From Calidifontibacter indicus (GTDB taxonomy: Bacteria > Actinomycetota > Actinomycetes > Actinomycetales > Dermatophilaceae): a stretch of DNA of 64,000 bases. The notes beneath the pieces were generated by a model. It was not told the origin of the DNA. It searched no databases and was given only the letters and a program-made list of their open reading frames with translations. Both the position numbers and the translations under genes were made by a program. Of this stretch, positions 26,281 through 34,048 are shown one piece after another (within the stretch, counting starts at the first letter, position 1; each line of letters begins with the position of its first letter). The stretch spans positions 682,001 to 746,000 of the forward strand of contig NZ_QTUA01000001.1 of the NCBI RefSeq assembly GCF_003386865.1. The letters are read 5' to 3'.

Positions 26281-27387
26281 GTGCCCTTCGACCTCACCGA
26301 ACTCCACGCGCTCGTGCCCCAGGTGTGGGCGCTGAGCGACCCTGCGCACTCGCAGGTGAGGGTGTCGCTCGGTCGAAACCCGCAGCGGTGGTGGCGGCGC
26401 CGGATCCGGGTGGACGGTGTCGCGATGCGGCAGCATCCTGCGGTGTGGCCGCTGTTCGAAGGGAAAGAGGGGTTTGAGCTCACCATTCGTGCGGACGGGT
26501 CGGTGCGGTTCGTGCCCGAGTACCCCTCGCCGCACGTGTTCGGATACCTGGGCTCGGGACCGCTGGAGATCGTCCGTGACCCGGACGCTCGTCCCCCCGG
26601 GCGGGTTGCGTCCGCGGCCGCACAGAACGTCGGGCCGGAAGATCGCGACATCGGTTACCTGCGGAAGTTGTTCCGTCCGGGTGACGCGGAGGAGGTCGGA
26701 CGGAGGCGTGCGTCGATCGAGGAACAGGAGCGCCGATCGGGTCCGCTGCCCGCTCAGGCGCGGGCCTATTTGGCGGTGTCGGCGGGACACTCGAGCATCG
26801 ATCCGGCGGTGCCGCACACTCCGCTCGTGCAGGAGTTCGTGGGGGCGGGGATGTGGGGGCCGCTCAGCGTGAAGACCCGCGATCCGCAACGCTGGGCTGG
26901 GTGGTGGCGCACCAGAGTCGACCTCGAAACGCGTCACTTCCCGGTCGGTGTGCAGCCGGCGGTTGTGTCCGAGCACTGGCTTCCGGTCGGCGATCCCGAC
27001 GAGCGCGGCATGTACTGCGTCGACATGGTGCCCGGCGACGGCGGCACGGTCGGCCAGTTGATCTTCCTGCCCGGCGACCAGTGTGTGGGTGCGCAACTGG
27101 TTGCCGACTCGCTCGCGGCAGCCTTCCGCGGCGACCGGCCCACGCCGCGAGGCTTCCTTCCACCGATGACGATTCCCGACCACATCGTCACCTGCATGAC
27201 GGCTGCGGAGCTCGAAAAGCGCCTTGCCGCAGGCGAACTGCCCCCGACACTGCAGGCCGTTGCGGTCGAGGACGGTCGGGCGCGGCTCGACGTGGTGAAC
27301 GCGCTGCTTCGGTATTGGGGACTGCCGCAGGTGGATGCGTTCGAGTGGACTTGGCGGCAGGAGCTGCCGTCACGCCCCGGTGCCTGA
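26281..27387 (+). CDS. SMI1/KNR4-like protein
   Basis: The 368-residue protein starts at GTG 26281. The C-terminal half has the SMI1/KNR4 look: SEHWLPVGDPDERGMYCVDMVPGDGGTVGQLIFL followed by LVADSLAAAFRGD. In bacteria this fold usually acts as an immunity protein in toxin systems, or as an adaptor. The N-terminal 150 residues are not recognised. No matching toxin gene is adjacent. Confidence 0.55.
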   Translation: MPFDLTELHALVPQVWALSDPAHSQVRVSLGRNPQRWWRRRIRVDGVAMRQHPAVWPLFEGKEGFELTIRADGSVRFVPEYPSPHVFGYLGSGPLEIVRDPDARPPGRVASAAAQNVGPEDRDIGYLRKLFRPGDAEEVGRRRASIEEQERRSGPLPAQARAYLAVSAGHSSIDPAVPHTPLVQEFVGAGMWGPLSVKTRDPQRWAGWWRTRVDLETRHFPVGVQPAVVSEHWLPVGDPDERGMYCVDMVPGDGGTVGQLIFLPGDQCVGAQLVADSLAAAFRGDRPTPRGFLPPMTIPDHIVTCMTAAELEKRLAAGELPPTLQAVAVEDGRARLDVVNALLRYWGLPQVDAFEWTWRQELPSRPGA

Positions 27388-27497
27388 CGCTGAGGGGGTG
27401 CGAGCCGCTGCTGAGCCCGTCATAGCCCAGTCGCCGCGCAATCCTCCATGGGAGGCAAAGCGGCACAGACCATGGCGGTGGGTGCGACAATCACCGC

Positions 27498-27959
27498 ATG
27501 CACGAGTACTCGGGGTCCACTGCCACGGGCATCAACCAAGAGCTCGCGACGCTCATCGCGCAGGCGGAGCGGGGTGAGCCGTGCCCTCGCGTCACGCTGC
27601 TCACAGCGGCCGGTCTCGTCCAAGGGATTCCCGCTTCCCGCAGCAGGGCCCTTGAGGCCCGACGCGCCGCTGTACGCGAGGCTCTCAGGACATCTGGGGT
27701 GAAGTCTCTGCTCAATCGAAGAGGGCCGGCACCCGAAGAGCTCGCACGGCCGATGCTCCAGTACATCGACAACTGCCCCCCGACGCCGGGGCACATGCAC
27801 CTGGTGCCGGCCGCTGTGATGCCGCTGCAAGGTGCGGCATTGAACATGCCGACGATGACCGTAAATCTGAGCCACGTCGTCTCATGGTGGCTTGGACTGG
27901 CGGATGTCAGCCCTCAGAGGTCGCCGGGGTCTGCGGTCGGATTCGTTGTCGACTTCTGA
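27498..27959 (+). CDS. Hypothetical protein
   Basis: The 153-residue frame starts at ATG 27498 (MHEYSGSTATGINQELATLIAQAERG). It looks soluble, with basic helical segments and a hydrophobic C-terminus (VVSWWLGLAD), and no recognised motif. Its TGA (27957-27959) lies directly in front of, and in frame with, the GIY-YIG remnant. That alignment is probably coincidental, because no GIY or YIG strand occurs in this protein. Confidence 0.4.
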   Translation: MHEYSGSTATGINQELATLIAQAERGEPCPRVTLLTAAGLVQGIPASRSRALEARRAAVREALRTSGVKSLLNRRGPAPEELARPMLQYIDNCPPTPGHMHLVPAAVMPLQGAALNMPTMTVNLSHVVSWWLGLADVSPQRSPGSAVGFVVDF

Positions 27960-28035
27960 CCCGCGTTGACCACGTGGATGCACGATCACCTGCGAGTCAT
28001 CACACTGAATCGCCCCGGAGTGTCCGGAGACTTTC

Positions 28036-28983
28036 TCAAACGGTCAGCGCAGCGGTTTGCTGGGCTGTTTTGCGAGCGTAGTACGCCTCCTCAAGCTCGA
28101 CGGGTGGGATGTCGCCGCAGTACTCGTACAGGCGCCGATGGTTGAACCAGTCGACCCATTCGGTGGTCGCGATCTCGACGTCATCGGCGCCCTTCCAGGG
28201 CTTGGCTCGCTTGATCAACTCGGTCTTGTACAACCCGTTGATCGACTCCGCTAACGCGTTGTCGTACGAATCCCCAGTACTACCAATGGAATCCGCGACA
28301 CCGGCCTCGGCCAGGGCTTGACCGAACCGGATCGAGGTGTACTGAGACCCCCGATCGTGGTGATGCACCAACGCGCTGAAATCGGCTGTCCCGTAACGGT
28401 TTCGGGTCCAGACAGCCTGCTCGAACGCATGCAACACGAAGTCCGTCGTCATCGACGTCGACACCGACCACCCCAAGATCCGCCGCGCGTAGGCGTCGAC
28501 GACGAACGCGACGTACACCCACCCCGACCACGTGCTGACATAGGTGAAGTCGGCGACCCACAGCCGGTCCGGCGCCAACGGCGCGAACCGGCGACACACC
28601 AGATCATCCGGACGCCGATCAGCGGCCGACGCGTCGGGCGTCGTGGTCCGCTTGACCGTGCCGCGGATCGCGCCCCGCCACCCGCGTTCACGCATGATCC
28701 GCTCCACCGTGCACCGGGCAACCCGGTGGCCTTCGCGGTTGAGTTGCAACCACACCTTCCGAGCCCCGTACACGCTGTAGTTCTCGGTGTAGACACGGTG
28801 AATCTCTCTGGTCAGCAACGCTTCTCGCCAGTCCGAGGTGGTCATCGGGCGATCCACGAGTTCGTAATAGGTCGATGGGGCGATCGTGATCCCGTGCTCG
28901 GTCAGCACGGAACAGATCGGCTCGACACCCCACCGCAGACCACCAGGTTCACGCCGATCGGCGTGCACCCTGATGAAGTCCAC
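28036..28983 (-). CDS. IS3 transposase OrfB (integrase core)
   Basis: The protein has 315 residues with an HTH_21 segment (YSVYGARKVWLQLNREGH) and an rve integrase core: RLWVADFTYVSTWSGWVYVAFVVD (first Asp), LVHHHDRGSQYTS (second Asp) and DSYDNALAESINGLYKTE (catalytic Glu). It begins with GTG 28983, two bases after the OrfA stop region, and is probably translated largely as an OrfAB frameshift fusion, as in other IS3 elements. Confidence 0.93.
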   Translation of the reverse strand: MDFIRVHADRREPGGLRWGVEPICSVLTEHGITIAPSTYYELVDRPMTTSDWREALLTREIHRVYTENYSVYGARKVWLQLNREGHRVARCTVERIMRERGWRGAIRGTVKRTTTPDASAADRRPDDLVCRRFAPLAPDRLWVADFTYVSTWSGWVYVAFVVDAYARRILGWSVSTSMTTDFVLHAFEQAVWTRNRYGTADFSALVHHHDRGSQYTSIRFGQALAEAGVADSIGSTGDSYDNALAESINGLYKTELIKRAKPWKGADDVEIATTEWVDWFNHRRLYEYCGDIPPVELEEAYYARKTAQQTAALTV

Positions 28984-28985
28984 GA

Positions 28986-29318
28986 TCAGCCGCGTGGCCG
29001 GTCGAGCTCGGCTGCGAAGAAAGCCGAGGCTGCCTTCAGGATCGAGTTCGCTCGCTTCAACTCGGCGACCTCGCGCCGCAGCCTGCGCAGTTCCTCCGAC
29101 TCGGCCGTCCCGACCCCGCCGACACCGCCAGCAGCGCCGGCGTCAGCCTCTGCCTGACGCACCCACTTCCGAAGCGTCTCGGCCGACCCGATCCCCAACA
29201 AAGGAGCGACCCGCTGGATCGCCGGCCACTCACTCTCGTCCGAGGGCCGCTCGGTCACCATCCGCACCGCGCGCTCCTTGAGCTCCGCGGGATACCTCTT
29301 CGTACCAGTGCCTGCCAT
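28986..29318 (-). CDS. IS3 transposase OrfA (DNA-binding)
   Basis: The protein has 110 residues: an N-terminal HTH (KRYPAELKERAVRMVTER, LLGIGSAETLRKWVRQAE) followed by the leucine-zipper-like coiled coil ELRRLRREVAELKRANSILK that mediates multimerisation. It ends AAELDRPRG and abuts orfB. OrfA alone normally acts as an inhibitor; the OrfAB fusion transposes the element. Confidence 0.92.
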   Translation of the reverse strand: MAGTGTKRYPAELKERAVRMVTERPSDESEWPAIQRVAPLLGIGSAETLRKWVRQAEADAGAAGGVGGVGTAESEELRRLRREVAELKRANSILKAASAFFAAELDRPRG

Positions 29319-29542
29319 GACTCCAACCTTCCCAACAACTGGAGTCTCCGGACATGCCGGGGCGATTCACACTGCCGGTCGATGACGCGGACACACTGGG
29401 TGGGTTGGAGTCGGCGGTGCTTGAGCTGATAGACCCTCCACTGAATCTCGATAAGGGTTCAACGGAATTCGCTAAGTACTCGGCTGTCCGAGCTCAGGAA
29501 GAAGGACAGCCGGCGCCGACGGTAGGCGGTTCCTAACCTTCC

Positions 29543-29935
29543 TTACGCCGGAGGAAGAGCTGCGGCGAGCACGCGCAGGTCACCGACAAGATCTCTCACT
29601 ACCGCGGCCTCATCGAGTGCGCCGTCCACCAGTGCGGTGCAGTCACGCCGTCCCACGATGAGCCTCTCCACGCGGGACGCAGAATTCCGCCTTCGACCCT
29701 CAGCTCGGCTCGCCCCTTGTACCGCTTGGCATCGATGACCCACACCCCACCAGTCGTCACGACAAGGTGGTCGATGTTGGTGCGTGTGCCGGGAATGCGG
29801 CGGTCGTCCAGCACCGCTATGGACGCGCCGTATAGGCGCGGCTGCGCGGTTGGCGCATTTGAGTTCCAGGCAGCTCGCTCGTCGCAAAGCCTGCGCCCCG
29901 CAACCCGTATTTGCGCGGTCCTGGCGTCTCTTTGA
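29543..29935 (-). pseudogene. NERD (nuclease-related) domain fragment
   Basis: The minus strand reads WNSNAPTAQPRLYGASIAV, LDDRRIPGTRTNIDHLVVTT and GVWVIDAKRYKGRAELRVEG, a clear NERD core with the D..H and D(A)K positions. Sequence then continues in another frame (RVERLIVGRRDCTALVDGA) to the stop at 29543. No start codon is found upstream, and the usual C-terminal third is missing. It is therefore truncated at both ends and frameshifted near 29670. Confidence 0.6.
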
Positions 29936-29942
29936 AATGTAA

Positions 29943-29974
29943 AGCCCGGGCTCCACGATCGTGGAGCCCGGGCT
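29943..29974 (-). terminator. Palindromic terminator of the lipoprotein gene
   Basis: A perfect 32-base palindrome, each half AGCCCGGGCTCCACGA or its complement, starts 15 bases after the lipoprotein stop codon on the minus strand. Four further T residues follow in the transcript direction (aaa/ttt at 29939-29943). This is a typical intrinsic terminator. Confidence 0.85.
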
Positions 29975-29988
29975 GGACATGTCTGGTG

Positions 29989-30606
29989 TCAGAGCTTCCC
30001 GCTGTAGATGCCGTCTGCGCGGTCGAAGCGGTCCATCGAGTTGACGGTCAGGGTGAAGTCCTGGCCGGGCGTGTAGCCATAGGCGACGTTGTACGTGAGC
30101 GACTTGCCGGGCAGGATCTTCGCCGTCGGCAGTTCGATGCCTTTGGCGGAGTCGAAGACCTTGTCGGTCTGCTGATCGCCGGAGGTCGCACTCTCGTTGA
30201 AGTTGAACGACTCGTACACCTTGTCGGTACCGTTCTTGATGACCACGGTCAGCTTCACGAACTTCTTGAACTTGCTGTCCGTAACCGCGTATTCCGACGG
30301 GGTGAACGGCACGGGCTTCGACACCGTCACTGCGAGCTTGTCGTCCCAGGTGAACGTCGAGCCGAACGGCTTCGTAAGTGACGATCCGTCCGACGCAGCC
30401 GAGGTCTCACTGGACTCGGACGCGGCCGGCGACTCCGAACTTGACGCCGACCCGTCGGTGCTCGACGACTCGGCCGACGAGGATTCGGATGTCTGGGTCT
30501 CAGCAGAACTGCTGGTCGACGAGGACGACGACACGTTGGTCGTCGAGTTGCAGCCCGCGAAAAGGGGCACAGCAATAAGAGCAGCAACGATGCTGAGGCG
30601 CTTCAT
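29989..30606 (-). CDS. Putative lipoprotein, DUF4352-like
   Basis: The 205-residue protein has a lipoprotein signal peptide (MKRLSIVAALIAVPLFAGC, lipobox LFAGC, Cys19), a Ser/Thr/Glu-rich linker of about 55 residues, and a beta-rich domain (FTWDDKLAVTVSKPVPF, KFVKLTVVIKNGTDKVYE, LTYNVAYGY) like DUF4352/telokin-type extracellular domains. It should be anchored outside the membrane. It is a single gene with a strong terminator. The ATG follows an A-rich spacer and an AGGGAG-type site. Confidence 0.75.
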   Translation of the reverse strand: MKRLSIVAALIAVPLFAGCNSTTNVSSSSSTSSSAETQTSESSSAESSSTDGSASSSESPAASESSETSAASDGSSLTKPFGSTFTWDDKLAVTVSKPVPFTPSEYAVTDSKFKKFVKLTVVIKNGTDKVYESFNFNESATSGDQQTDKVFDSAKGIELPTAKILPGKSLTYNVAYGYTPGQDFTLTVNSMDRFDRADGIYSGKL

Positions 30607-30846
30607 TTTTTTTCTCCCTTGGTGGGGCCCATCCCTTGTGCCCCCAGCGGAGACTAGCTCCTTGATCGCTCAACAAGTGATGTCGTGACGGACTTGTGAT
30701 CTTGGTCGGTCGCGAGCCATGTCTCGCGGCCGGCGCCGTCGGCGCTTGACCGGGTAGACGGCGTCCGGGCGGTCCTTGTCCAGGGGGTCAACTGACAGTA
30801 CGTCGCTGAGCCGCAGAAAGGGCTCGCCGAGCGTCACAGATCTCGG

Positions 30847-31572
30847 CTAACTCGTTGCCTGCAAACGCAACCCGGCCAACAGCAGATCGAGCCCGGCCGC
30901 GAACTGGTCGCGATCCTCGTGCTCCGCGAACTCCTCGAGGATGTGGTGCATGAACGGGAACTCGGCCGAGTCGAGCGCCCGCCACTGAGCGACGGCGTGC
31001 TCGAAGTATTCCTGCCGGCTCATCGTGCCGTCGAGCACCTCCTGCGGGGGTTGCTGCCCGATGTCGGCGGCGCTGCCGACGACGAACCCGAGCACCGCCG
31101 ACACCGCGTGGAAGCTCTGCAGGGGAGTGAGCTCGAGGCGCAGCACCTGTTGGCCGAAGCGTTCGTAGAGCTGCAGGCTGTTGGGTTGGCTGATCGTGTT
31201 GCGCATGAAGTAGTCGGCCAGCCACGGACGCGCGGCGATCGCGTCGAACGCGACGAGTGCCATCGCGCGCAGGTTGTCGATCGGGTCGGCGTCGCCGATG
31301 AATTCCTCGGTCTGCTCGAGCACGTCGCCGATGACGTAATCGCTTGCTTTGTCGCGCAATTCGTCCTTGTTCGACACATACCAGTAGATGCTCGTCGCCC
31401 CGCCACCCAGCCGTGCGCCGAGCGCCCGGAAGGTCAACGCGCTGTCGCCACCCTCGTCCATGAGAGCGACGGCTTCGGAGATCACCGCGTCCATCGAGTG
31501 CGAGGCGCGCGGGCGCTCGCGGTTGCGCGTGGCGCGGCTGGAGCCGGTGGTGCGAGGGGTCATGGCGCCCAT
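30847..31572 (-). CDS. TetR family transcriptional regulator
   Basis: The protein has 241 residues (ATG 31572, or ATG 31563). The N-terminal HTH reads SMDAVISEAVALMDEGGDSALTFRALGARLGGGATSIYWYVSNKDEL, followed by a TetR_C-type ligand domain. It is divergently transcribed from an MFS exporter, and an 18-bp inverted repeat lies between them. It is therefore very likely the local repressor of that pump and of itself. Confidence 0.9.
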   Translation of the reverse strand: MGAMTPRTTGSSRATRNRERPRASHSMDAVISEAVALMDEGGDSALTFRALGARLGGGATSIYWYVSNKDELRDKASDYVIGDVLEQTEEFIGDADPIDNLRAMALVAFDAIAARPWLADYFMRNTISQPNSLQLYERFGQQVLRLELTPLQSFHAVSAVLGFVVGSAADIGQQPPQEVLDGTMSRQEYFEHAVAQWRALDSAEFPFMHHILEEFAEHEDRDQFAAGLDLLLAGLRLQATS

Positions 31573-31596
31573 TTCATCACAGCGGCTTGCGCGTCA

Positions 31597-31644
31597 TCGA
31601 ACACTGTTCTATTCTCGCACTCGTCTGAATAGAACAACGTTCGA
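31597..31644. promoter_or_regulatory. Long inverted repeat, putative TetR operator
   Basis: Arms TCGAACACTGTTCTATTC (31597-31614) and its partner (31627-31644) match at 16 of 18 positions around a 12-base spacer. The repeat lies between the divergent TetR and MFS genes. It ends 14 bases before the MFS ATG (31659) and 24 bases before the TetR ATG, so a bound repressor would cover both promoters. Confidence 0.75.
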
Positions 31645-31658
31645 TAAAGGGAGGAGCC

Positions 31659-33104
31659 ATGACCGCCATCACTGCCGACGCGGCGACCAGCCGCACCTAC
31701 GGCTCGCTGCGCGCCTCCTGGATCCCACTGGCCGCGCTCTGCCTCGCCTTCTTCGTCGAGATGGTCGACAACACCCTGTTGACCATCGCCCTGCCCACCA
31801 TCGGCCGAGACCTCGGCGGCAATACGACTGCGCTGCAATGGGTCACGGGCGCCTACACGCTCACCTTCGGTGGGCTGCTGCTCACCGCCGGCTCACTGGC
31901 CGACCGGTTCGGACGCCGTCGGGTGCTGCTTGTCGGCCTTGCCGCCTTCGGACTCATCAGCCTCGCGGTCGTCGCGGTGCACAGCACCGGCGAACTCATC
32001 GCCCTGCGCGCCGCGCTCGGCGTGGCGGCGGCCGCGATGGCGCCGATCACGAACTCGCTCGTCTTCCGACTGTTCGACGAACAGCACCTGCGGATGCGCG
32101 CGATGACCCTGATGATCGTGGTCGGCATGAGCGGGTTCGTGCTCGGGCCGCTGCTCGGCGGCACCGCGCTGGCCCACGTCAGCTGGGAATGGCTGCTGGT
32201 GGTCAACGCACCGATCGCGCTGCTCGCGTGGTTCGGCGTACGCCGCGGAGTCGCGCCCGACCGTCCCGAAGACCTCACCGACGACACCCTCGACCTGCCC
32301 GGCGCGCTGTTCAGCATCGCGACCATCGGGCTCGCCTGCTACGCCCTCACCAGGGGCGTCGAGCACCGCTGGACGGCGCTCGTCACCGTTGCCTGCGCGG
32401 TGGGTGCGGTGCTTGCGGCCACCGCCTTCGTGATCCACGAGAACCGCACTGCCGCACCGATGCTCGATCTTCGACTCTTCCGCGACGGCACGGTGCGCGG
32501 CGCCGCGATCGCCCAGGTCGGCACCTCGATCGCGATGGCCGCGGTGATGTTCGGGTTGATCCTGCACTTCCAGTACGCCTACGGCTGGAGCCCGGTGCGC
32601 GCCGGCCTCGCCAACCTGCCGATGATCCTCACGATGATCGTGGCGACCCCGCTGTCCGAGGGGCTCGCCCGCCACTTCGGCCACCGCATCGCCACCGCCG
32701 TCCTGCTCACCGGCGGCCTCGCCGCCATGGCCTGGGGCGTCGACCACGGCTACTGGGCGGTTGCCGCCGCGAAGGTCGTCATGACCATCGGCCTGCGCAC
32801 CGTGATGACCGTCTGCGCCGTCGCGCTCATCGGCGCCATGCCCGCCAATCGCACCTCCATCGGCGCCGCCCTCAACGACACCGCGCAGGAGGTCGGCACC
32901 AGCATCGGCACCGCCGTCGTCGGCACCCTCATCGCGGTGCTCGTCACCGCCGTGCTGCCCGACGGGGCGTGGAGCTACGACCTCGTGCAGTCGTTCTTCC
33001 ACGGCGAGAGGGTCACGTTCGCTGCGCTCGCGGTGGTGGTGGGGTTGGTGACCGGGTGGGGTGCGTTGACGCTGACGGATTCTCGTGAGGTGGAGGAGAG
33101 ATAG
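31659..33104 (+). CDS. MFS drug exporter (DHA2/EmrB-QacA type)
   Basis: The protein has 481 residues with about 14 hydrophobic helices. The N-terminal half carries the exporter motif FFVEMVDNTLLTIALPTIGRDLGG and LADRFGRRRVLLVGL (motif A), then LGPLLGGTALAHVSWEWLLVVNAPIALLA (motif C). It sits behind a GGGAGG site and a palindromic operator shared with the TetR gene. Likely a proton-driven multidrug or toxic-compound exporter; the substrate is unknown. Confidence 0.9.
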   Translation: MTAITADAATSRTYGSLRASWIPLAALCLAFFVEMVDNTLLTIALPTIGRDLGGNTTALQWVTGAYTLTFGGLLLTAGSLADRFGRRRVLLVGLAAFGLISLAVVAVHSTGELIALRAALGVAAAAMAPITNSLVFRLFDEQHLRMRAMTLMIVVGMSGFVLGPLLGGTALAHVSWEWLLVVNAPIALLAWFGVRRGVAPDRPEDLTDDTLDLPGALFSIATIGLACYALTRGVEHRWTALVTVACAVGAVLAATAFVIHENRTAAPMLDLRLFRDGTVRGAAIAQVGTSIAMAAVMFGLILHFQYAYGWSPVRAGLANLPMILTMIVATPLSEGLARHFGHRIATAVLLTGGLAAMAWGVDHGYWAVAAAKVVMTIGLRTVMTVCAVALIGAMPANRTSIGAALNDTAQEVGTSIGTAVVGTLIAVLVTAVLPDGAWSYDLVQSFFHGERVTFAALAVVVGLVTGWGALTLTDSREVEER

Positions 33105-33141
33105 GTGGACACCGGGGCGCGCGGATGGAACTGCTGCACGG

Positions 33142-33252
33142 ATAGGTGAGCGCGCTTTCGCCGCCCTCGTCCAGCAGGGCCACGGCTTCGGAGATCAACG
33201 CGTCCATCAAGTGGGAGGCGTGCGGACGCCGCCGGGTGCGGCCAGTCCGCCT
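33142..33252 (-). pseudogene. TetR N-terminal fragment, partial copy of the 30847-31572 regulator
   Basis: The minus strand encodes RPHASHLMDALISEAVALLD and EGGESALTY, nearly identical to residues 19-48 of the TetR regulator on the other side of the MFS gene (RPRASHSMDAVISEAVALMD, EGGDSALTF). The similarity stops abruptly and the HTH recognition helix is missing. The rest of 33105-33397 shows no gene. It looks like the leftover of a duplicated TetR gene. Confidence 0.6.
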
Positions 33253-33397
33253 GCTCGGACGGATCTTTGGGCCCGCTGCCGGGTGGTGGGTCAGAGGAGG
33301 CCGTTCTCCTTGATCGGCGAGCTCGGCGCGACGAAGCACTCGACCGGAACCGTCGGTAACTCCTTCGACAGACGCACTCGCGGAGGCGCATCACGTC

Positions 33398-34048
33398 TCA
33401 CCGGAGCGGCTCAGACGCCGCAATCCAGTTGAGCACCGCCAACACCCGCTGGTTGCCGTCGGGGTCGGACTCGATCCCCAGCTTGGTGAAGATCGAGCGC
33501 AGGTGGGCGTCTACGGTTCGCCGGCTGATGACAAGGTCGGTGGCGATGCCAGGGTTGCTGCGTCCCGTCGCGACGAGGCCGAGTACCTCGCGCTCTCGCT
33601 CGGTCAGGCACTGGAGTCGCCCACTGGCGCGCATCGCGTCAGGAAGAACGCCAGGATCGATCACGGTCGCGCCGGAGACGACCGCTTCGAGCTGCCTCAG
33701 GAACGTGCCGGAATCCAGTACCCGGTCTTTGAGCAGATAGCCGAAGCCGGCCGCGCGTCCGCGGGTCACCCGGGAGACCACTCGCGGGTCGACGGCCTGC
33801 GAGAGAAGCATGACGGCCAGTCCGGGGAACCGGTCTCGCAGAAGGACCACCGCGCGGCTGCCCTCATCGGCGTACGACGGTGGCATCCGGATGTCGGCGA
33901 CGACGAGGTCGGGCCGCAGACGGACAGTCTCGCTCACGAGGCTGCGGCCATCGCCGACCTCCGCGACTACATCGTGCCCGGCCGAGCGAAGCAGCCGCGC
34001 GAGACCATCGCGCAACAGCACTTGGTCCTCGGCGATCACCGTCCGCAC
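33398..34048 (-). CDS. NarL/FixJ family response regulator
   Basis: The protein has 216 residues: a receiver domain (MRTVIAEDQVLLRDGLARLL, phospho-acceptor Asp in LVVADIRMPP, lysine in YLLKDRV) and a LuxR-type HTH (LTEREREVLGLVATGRSNPGIATDLVISRRTVDAHLRSIFTKLGI). It overlaps the 3' end of the histidine kinase gene by 13 bases, so the two form one operon. Confidence 0.93.
   Translation of the reverse strand: MRTVIAEDQVLLRDGLARLLRSAGHDVVAEVGDGRSLVSETVRLRPDLVVADIRMPPSYADEGSRAVVLLRDRFPGLAVMLLSQAVDPRVVSRVTRGRAAGFGYLLKDRVLDSGTFLRQLEAVVSGATVIDPGVLPDAMRASGRLQCLTEREREVLGLVATGRSNPGIATDLVISRRTVDAHLRSIFTKLGIESDPDGNQRVLAVLNWIAASEPLR

Larger units (their letters stand above)
28006..29369 (-). mobile_element. 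IS3-family insertion sequence
   Basis: The element is 1364 bp with OrfA and OrfB in IS3 layout. Terminal repeats begin TGAATCGCCCCGG at both ends and continue to GTCCGGAGACT, with a few mismatches over about 29 bases. A CAC direct repeat flanks it (28003-28005 and 29370-29372), consistent with the 3-bp duplication of many IS3 members. The element lies in a GIY-YIG remnant. Both genes look intact. Confidence 0.9.
27960..29536 (+). pseudogene. GIY-YIG nuclease C-terminal remnant split by the IS3 element
   Basis: Left of the IS (27960-28005) the frame reads PALTTWMHDHLRVIT. Right of it (from 29370) it continues LPVDDADTLGGLESAVLELI DPPLNLDKG to the TAA at 29536. Removing the IS and one CAC copy joins them without a frame break. 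WMHDHLRV...DADTLGxLE..VL..LDPPLNL is typical of the C-terminal half of actinobacterial GIY-YIG domain proteins. The GIY-YIG strand and catalytic Arg/Glu region are missing, so the gene was already truncated. Confidence 0.6.

Noticed and set aside
27498-28005. Possible readthrough of the hypothetical protein into the GIY-YIG remnant
   Set aside because: The frames align across a TGA, but the upstream protein has no GIY-YIG strand and no readthrough signal, so a single gene is unlikely.
1-29940. Prophage or integrative element as the source of the island
   Set aside because: No integrase, excisionase, structural gene or tRNA-derived attachment site was seen in the window; a border outside the window cannot be excluded.
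30607-30846. Possible small gene between the lipoprotein and the TetR gene
   Set aside because: Only antisense or arginine-rich frames without ribosome-binding sites are present.
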